Assembly: GCA_017477685.1 (NCBI GenBank)
Contig: JAFUUT010000067.1
Location: 1 to 8,746 of the forward strand
Direction: 5' to 3'
From: a bacterium
GTDB taxonomy: Bacteria; Cyanobacteriota; Vampirovibrionia; Gastranaerophilales; Gastranaerophilaceae
DNA: 8,746 bases
Part shown: positions 5,284-8,746 of the stretch, one piece after another
Position numbering within the stretch: the stretch's first letter is position 1
Layout of the letters: every line of letters begins with the position of its first letter
Notes under the pieces: generated by a model
Seen by the model: the letters and a program-made list of their open reading frames with translations, nothing else
What the model was told of the DNA's origin: nothing
The model's database searches: none
Made by a program: the position numbers and the translations under genes

Positions 5284-5324
5284 AACAAGAATGGCGGCTG
5301 CAAATTGCAGCCGCCATTCTTGTT
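5284..5324. terminator. Strong bidirectional terminator between galM and hydA
   Basis: AACAAGAATGGCGGCTGC (5284-5301) pairs perfectly over 18 bp with 5307-5324. The loop is AAATT, which can itself close further. It lies between two convergent genes: 17 bases after the galM stop and 11 bases past the hydA stop read from the other side. T-rich but interrupted sequence flanks it on both sides. Confidence 0.85.
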
Positions 5325-5334
5325 ATTTGAAATA

Positions 5335-7098
5335 TTATATATCTCTGTATGAACCGTCAAACTTGTTGTTATAAGTTGTATGAAGTTGTTCGTGAGCTTT
5401 ATGAGAGCCCGGATGTTCATAGTATTCATTATACAACTTTTGAATAGATGGATTCATATGAGATTTTCTTAACGGAAGTTCTGTATCTTCTTTATACAGA
5501 CCGTCAGCACGTTTGCCTTTAATCGAAGTATCATCGCAGCTTCTAGGTTGTCCGCCGCCATTGATACATCCGCCAGGACAAGCCATAACTTCAAGCATAT
5601 GGAAGTTTGCAGAGCCGTTTTTAATTTCTTGGATAGCTTTTTCAGCTTCTTTAAGAGTAGAAACAACTCTGACAACAACTTTAGTGCCTTTTATGTCAAG
5701 TTCTACAGTCTTAGAACGGTTAGAAGTACCTCTCATTTCTTTGATATCAACATCTTTAAGGACTTCGCCTGTAGCGTATTCATAAGCTGTACGAACTGCT
5801 GCTTCTGCTACACCGCCTGAAGCTCCGAATATTGTTCCGGCACCTGTATATTCTCCGAATGGAGAATCGTTTCCTTCCGGTTGAAGTTCCTTAAAGTTGA
5901 TACCTGCAGATTTAATCATTTTACCAAGCTCTTTTGTTGTTAAAACGATATCTGTATCAGGGCGTCCGTTTTGATAAAATTCAGGACGTTTGCATTCGTA
6001 TTTTTTAGCCGTACAAGGCATAATTGCAACGATACTTAATTCTTCTCTAGGAACATTGAATGTCTTAGGCATTAATTCTACCAATGCTGCAGACATCATT
6101 CCCATTGGAGATTTACAGCTTGATAAGTGATTAAGCATATCAGGATGATACATTTCCAAATATTTAACCCATGCAGGGCAGCATGATGTGAATATTGGTA
6201 AGTTTTGACCTGATTTCAATCTTTCTAAGAACTCTGTTGCTTCTTCCGTAATTGTTAAATCCGCGGAGAAGTTTGTATCAAATACATAGTCAAAACCAAG
6301 TCTGCGGAATGCAGCGTTGATTAGCCCGATAGTATTTTCACCCGGTTCTAAACCGAACATTTCACCTAAAGCTACACGAACTGAAGGTGCAATTTGAACG
6401 GCTACCTTTTTATTCGGGTTGTTGATTTCATCCCAAACTTTATCGATATCATTTTTGATTGATAAAGCACCTGTCGGGCAAACTGCAACGCATTGACCGC
6501 AGTTTACACAGTCCACTTGACCTATTGGTCGTCCGTTCATAGGTTGAACTAAAGTTTTAGAACCTCTGTTAGCAAAGCCTAAAACTGAGTGACCTTGGAA
6601 TTCTGAGCAAGCTCTTACGCAAGCACCGCAAAGAATACACTTGTTAGGGTCTCTAACAAATGACGGGCTGCTATCATCAACCGGCAAGTATTCTTTTTCT
6701 GCTTTATCAGGGAATCTGATATCTTTGATATTGTATTCTTCAGCATATCTTTGAAGATCGCAATCTCCGGATTTGTCGCAGGTTAAGCATTTTCTGTCAT
6801 GGTTTGCAAGAAGCAATTCAAGAACTGTTTTTCTGATTCTTCTGACTTTTTCGGTATTTAGATATACTTTTATACCTGCTTCCGGCGGCATTGTACAAGA
6901 TGAATTGATAATCTTTCTGCCGTTCGGGTATTCAACTTCAACTACGCACATTCTGCAAGCCCCGAATGATGTTAAATCAGGTCTGTAACAGAATGTAGGA
7001 ACATTCATTCCTGCTTTACGGATTACTTCAAGAAGGTTTGGTTCGTTTGAAAACTCAACCTCTTTACCGTCAATTATTAATGTTTTCTTATCTGTCAT
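5335..7098 (-). CDS. hydA: [FeFe] hydrogenase catalytic subunit (HydA/HndD type)
   Basis: A 587-residue catalytic subunit making or oxidising H2 at the H-cluster. Domains in order are a plant-type [2Fe-2S] ferredoxin (C37, C48, C51, C68), a His-Cys [4Fe-4S] site (H100, C104, C107, C113), two [4Fe-4S] sites (C154/157/160/164 and C197/200/203/207), the H domain, and a small-subunit-like tail (LRKSHMNP...HEQLHTTY). All three H-cluster signatures are intact: TSCCPAW (304-310), MPCTAKKYE (360-368) and EVMACPGGCINGGGQP (503-518). The cluster cysteines are C307, C362, C507 and C511, with C306 the expected proton-relay cysteine. Architecture and length match HndD of NADP-reducing hydrogenases and HydA of bifurcating enzymes without the extra C-terminal cluster. 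It follows the NuoF-like subunit on the same strand. AGAGGA precedes the ATG. Confidence 0.97.
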   Translation of the reverse strand: MTDKKTLIIDGKEVEFSNEPNLLEVIRKAGMNVPTFCYRPDLTSFGACRMCVVEVEYPNGRKIINSSCTMPPEAGIKVYLNTEKVRRIRKTVLELLLANHDRKCLTCDKSGDCDLQRYAEEYNIKDIRFPDKAEKEYLPVDDSSPSFVRDPNKCILCGACVRACSEFQGHSVLGFANRGSKTLVQPMNGRPIGQVDCVNCGQCVAVCPTGALSIKNDIDKVWDEINNPNKKVAVQIAPSVRVALGEMFGLEPGENTIGLINAAFRRLGFDYVFDTNFSADLTITEEATEFLERLKSGQNLPIFTSCCPAWVKYLEMYHPDMLNHLSSCKSPMGMMSAALVELMPKTFNVPREELSIVAIMPCTAKKYECKRPEFYQNGRPDTDIVLTTKELGKMIKSAGINFKELQPEGNDSPFGEYTGAGTIFGASGGVAEAAVRTAYEYATGEVLKDVDIKEMRGTSNRSKTVELDIKGTKVVVRVVSTLKEAEKAIQEIKNGSANFHMLEVMACPGGCINGGGQPRSCDDTSIKGKRADGLYKEDTELPLRKSHMNPSIQKLYNEYYEHPGSHKAHEQLHTTYNNKFDGSYRDI

Positions 7099-7117
7099 AA
7101 TTATTTTCCTCTTATTG

Positions 7118-7213
7118 TTGATAAGTATTTAAGTAGTTAAGTAGATAGGTTCATTTCGCATATTCAATTTAAATAATATTTTAAAGAACTTACCTACCTA
7201 TTTACTTATCTAC
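7118..7213. repeat. Inverted array of degenerate 8-nt repeats between the hydrogenase genes
   Basis: The left arm (7120-7152) reads as consecutive octamers related to TTAAGTAG (ATAAGTAT, TTAAGTAG, TTAAGTAG, ATAGGTTC). The right arm (7186-7210) is the inverted complement with the same octamer flavour. The outer GATAAGTA/TACTTATC pair is perfect over 8 bp. The inner GATAGGTTC pairs with GAACTTACC imperfectly. The loop is AT-rich. It fills almost the whole 124-bp gap between the NuoF-like and HydA-like subunits, so it will be transcribed as a hairpin in the operon mRNA. Confidence 0.6.
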
Positions 7214-7222
7214 TTTACGACT

Positions 7223-8746
7223 TTACTCCAATACAATTGCTTTGAATGGACAATTTGTTAAACAAGCTTCACATTTAATACATTTTGATTGATCAATATG
7301 ATGAGGTTGTTTTATTTCACCTGAAATTGCTCCAACCGGACAATTTCTTGCACATTTCGTACAACCTTTACACAAATCTTCATTGATAACAATCTTCTTC
7401 ATTGCGGTACAAACACCTGCAGGGCATTTGTGATCTTTAATATGTGCGATGTACTCATCTTTGAAGTATTTTAGTGTAGATAATACCGGATTTGGTGCTG
7501 TTTTACCAAGACCGCATAAAGAACCGTCTTTGATAGTATGTGCAATTTCTTCTAACAAATCCAAATCTTCCATTGTTGCTTTGCCTGCAACAATTTTTTC
7601 TAATATGCGAAGCATATTTTTTGTACCTTCACGGCAAGGAACACATTTCCCGCAAGATTCATTTTGAGTAAAGTTCATGAAAAATCTTGCAACTTCAACG
7701 ATACAAGTGTCTTCAGCCATAACAACCAAACCGCCTGAACCTACCATCGCTCCTGCTTTGATTAAGTTGTCATAGTCCATAGGAATATCCAAATGTTCTT
7801 CCGTCAAGCATCCGCCCGAAGGACCGCCGATTTGAACTGCTTTGAATTTCTTGCCGTTGCGAATTCCGCCGCCGATATCAAACACGATTTCTCTTAATGT
7901 TGTACCCATTGGCACTTCAATAAGACCTGTATTATTTACTTCTCCTGTAAGTGCGAATGTTTTCGTACCCTTTGAAGTCTCGGTACCCATAGAACTGAAC
8001 CAATCAGCACCTTTTAGAATAATTACAGGTACGTTTGCCAGAGTTTCTACGTTATTGATTAATGTAGGTCTGCCAAACAAACCTTTGTTAGCAGGGAATG
8101 GAGGTTTTGGACGAGGCATACCTCTTTCACCCTCGATTGATGCGATAAGAGCTGTTTCTTCACCGCAAACAAATGCTCCTGCACCTTCTTTAATATGGAT
8201 AGTGAAGTTAAAATCAGTACCCATAATGTTTTTGCCTAAGAAATGTCTGCTTTCTGCATCTGCAATTGCGCGTCTCAGACGTTTAATTGCAAGAGGGTAT
8301 TCTGCACGAACATAAATATATGCTTCATCTGCTCCAACTGCAAAACCTGCAATAGCCATACCTTCTAACAGCTTGTGAGGGTCACCTTCCATAACAGATC
8401 TGTCCATGAATGCGCCAGGGTCGCCTTCATCACCGTTACATACGACATATGATTTGCCGCCTCTGTTTGCCGCAGTGAACTTCCACTTCATACCTGTTGG
8501 GAAGCCTCCGCCTCCTCTACCTCTAAGTCCTGATTTTATAATTTCATCAATTACCGCATCAGGATTTCCTTGAGTTAAAACCTTTGATAAAGCTTCATAA
8601 CCTCTAACAGCAATTGCTTCATCTATATTTTCGGCATCAATTTCACCACAATTTGCAAGAGCTGTTCTTGTTTGTTTTGCGTAGAAATTGATATCTTCAT
8701 TTTTACGAACCTTTTGTTGGGTATGAGGGTCTGTATATAATAATCT
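7223..8746 (-). CDS. hydB: NuoF-like NADH/FMN subunit of [FeFe] hydrogenase (HydB/HndC type), N-terminus cut off
   Basis: There are 507 residues to the right edge; the frame stays open, so the true start lies outside the window. Counting from the edge, FMN/NADH-binding motifs are GLRGRGGGGFPTG (73-85), CNGDEGDPGAFMDR (103-116) and GAGAFVCGEETAL (188-200). The NuoF-type [4Fe-4S] site is ESCGKCVPC (C365, C368, C371) with C411 in SLCGLGK. A CPAGVC pair follows (441-446), then a two-cluster ferredoxin tail (C459/462/465/469 and C489/492/495/499). This architecture marks the electron-input subunit of multimeric NAD(P)-linked [FeFe] hydrogenases rather than NuoF of complex I, which lacks the ferredoxin tail. 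The usual thioredoxin-like N-terminal domain would lie beyond the edge. It passes electrons between NAD(P)H and HydA. The ATG at 8491 is internal, not the start. Confidence 0.96.
   Translation of the reverse strand, partial: RLLYTDPHTQQKVRKNEDINFYAKQTRTALANCGEIDAENIDEAIAVRGYEALSKVLTQGNPDAVIDEIIKSGLRGRGGGGFPTGMKWKFTAANRGGKSYVVCNGDEGDPGAFMDRSVMEGDPHKLLEGMAIAGFAVGADEAYIYVRAEYPLAIKRLRRAIADAESRHFLGKNIMGTDFNFTIHIKEGAGAFVCGEETALIASIEGERGMPRPKPPFPANKGLFGRPTLINNVETLANVPVIILKGADWFSSMGTETSKGTKTFALTGEVNNTGLIEVPMGTTLREIVFDIGGGIRNGKKFKAVQIGGPSGGCLTEEHLDIPMDYDNLIKAGAMVGSGGLVVMAEDTCIVEVARFFMNFTQNESCGKCVPCREGTKNMLRILEKIVAGKATMEDLDLLEEIAHTIKDGSLCGLGKTAPNPVLSTLKYFKDEYIAHIKDHKCPAGVCTAMKKIVINEDLCKGCTKCARNCPVGAISGEIKQPHHIDQSKCIKCEACLTNCPFKAIVLE

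Noticed and set aside
5284..5324. The 18-bp perfect inverted repeat as a transposon end or recombination site
   Set aside because: Its location exactly between two convergent gene ends is fully explained by a bidirectional terminator, and no second copy is seen in the window.
7118..7213. CRISPR array
   Set aside because: The repeats are only about 8 nt, degenerate and contiguous, and are arranged as an inverted pair rather than as spaced direct repeats.
7842..8315. Plus-strand 157-codon frame opposite the NuoF-like gene
   Set aside because: It is antisense to conserved FMN/NADH-binding sequence; a by-product of the codon pattern of the real gene.

Overview
The window looks like chromosome from an AT-rich, probably strictly anaerobic, fermentative bacterium. 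The main evidence is a trimeric or tetrameric-type [FeFe]-hydrogenase operon (minus strand, right third), a zinc-ribbon L31, an Obg GTPase, and small orphan proteins with strong purine-rich ribosome binding sites. The mix of oxygen-sensitive [FeFe] hydrogenase, low G+C and unrecognised small proteins would fit a gut Gastranaerophilales (Melainabacteria/Vampirovibrionia) genome. That assignment is inference only; a Clostridia-like lineage is the main alternative. No prophage, CRISPR array or transposase gene is visible.

Layout. At the left edge (1-840, minus strand) lie the start of obgE and, upstream of it, rpmE, separated by a modest hairpin that looks like a leaky terminator. Positions 841-974 hold a G-run-rich repeat with inverted ends and two degenerate direct copies. 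Next comes a four-helix DMT-type membrane protein (DUF486 family, minus). From a consensus sigma-70-type promoter at 1371-1398 a plus-strand tRNA cluster follows: Thr(UGU), Thr(GGU), Tyr(GUA). The 3' end of tRNA-Tyr plus its terminator is repeated 210 bp downstream. The interval between the copies is packed with palindromes, so it looks like an att-like or extragenic-repeat insertion at the tRNA.

The middle (2040-4025) has an exported protein of unknown function with its own near-consensus promoter. It is bracketed by two copies of an 18-bp perfect palindrome with shared flanks. Two small unrecognised minus-strand proteins (96 and 102 aa) follow, separated by a bidirectional terminator. A 319-bp intergenic stretch then holds an isolated TATAAT box followed by an 11-bp perfect hairpin.

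The right half has an aldose 1-epimerase (galM-like) with an unusual N-terminal extension. It is convergent with the hydrogenase operon across an 18-bp-stem bidirectional terminator. The hydrogenase genes on the minus strand are a NuoF-like NADH/FMN subunit (HydB/HndC type, truncated by the window edge) followed by the catalytic H-cluster subunit (HydA/HndD type). Together they would move electrons between NAD(P)H (possibly with ferredoxin) and protons, releasing or consuming H2. An unusual inverted array of degenerate 8-nt repeats lies in the intergenic gap between these two subunits.
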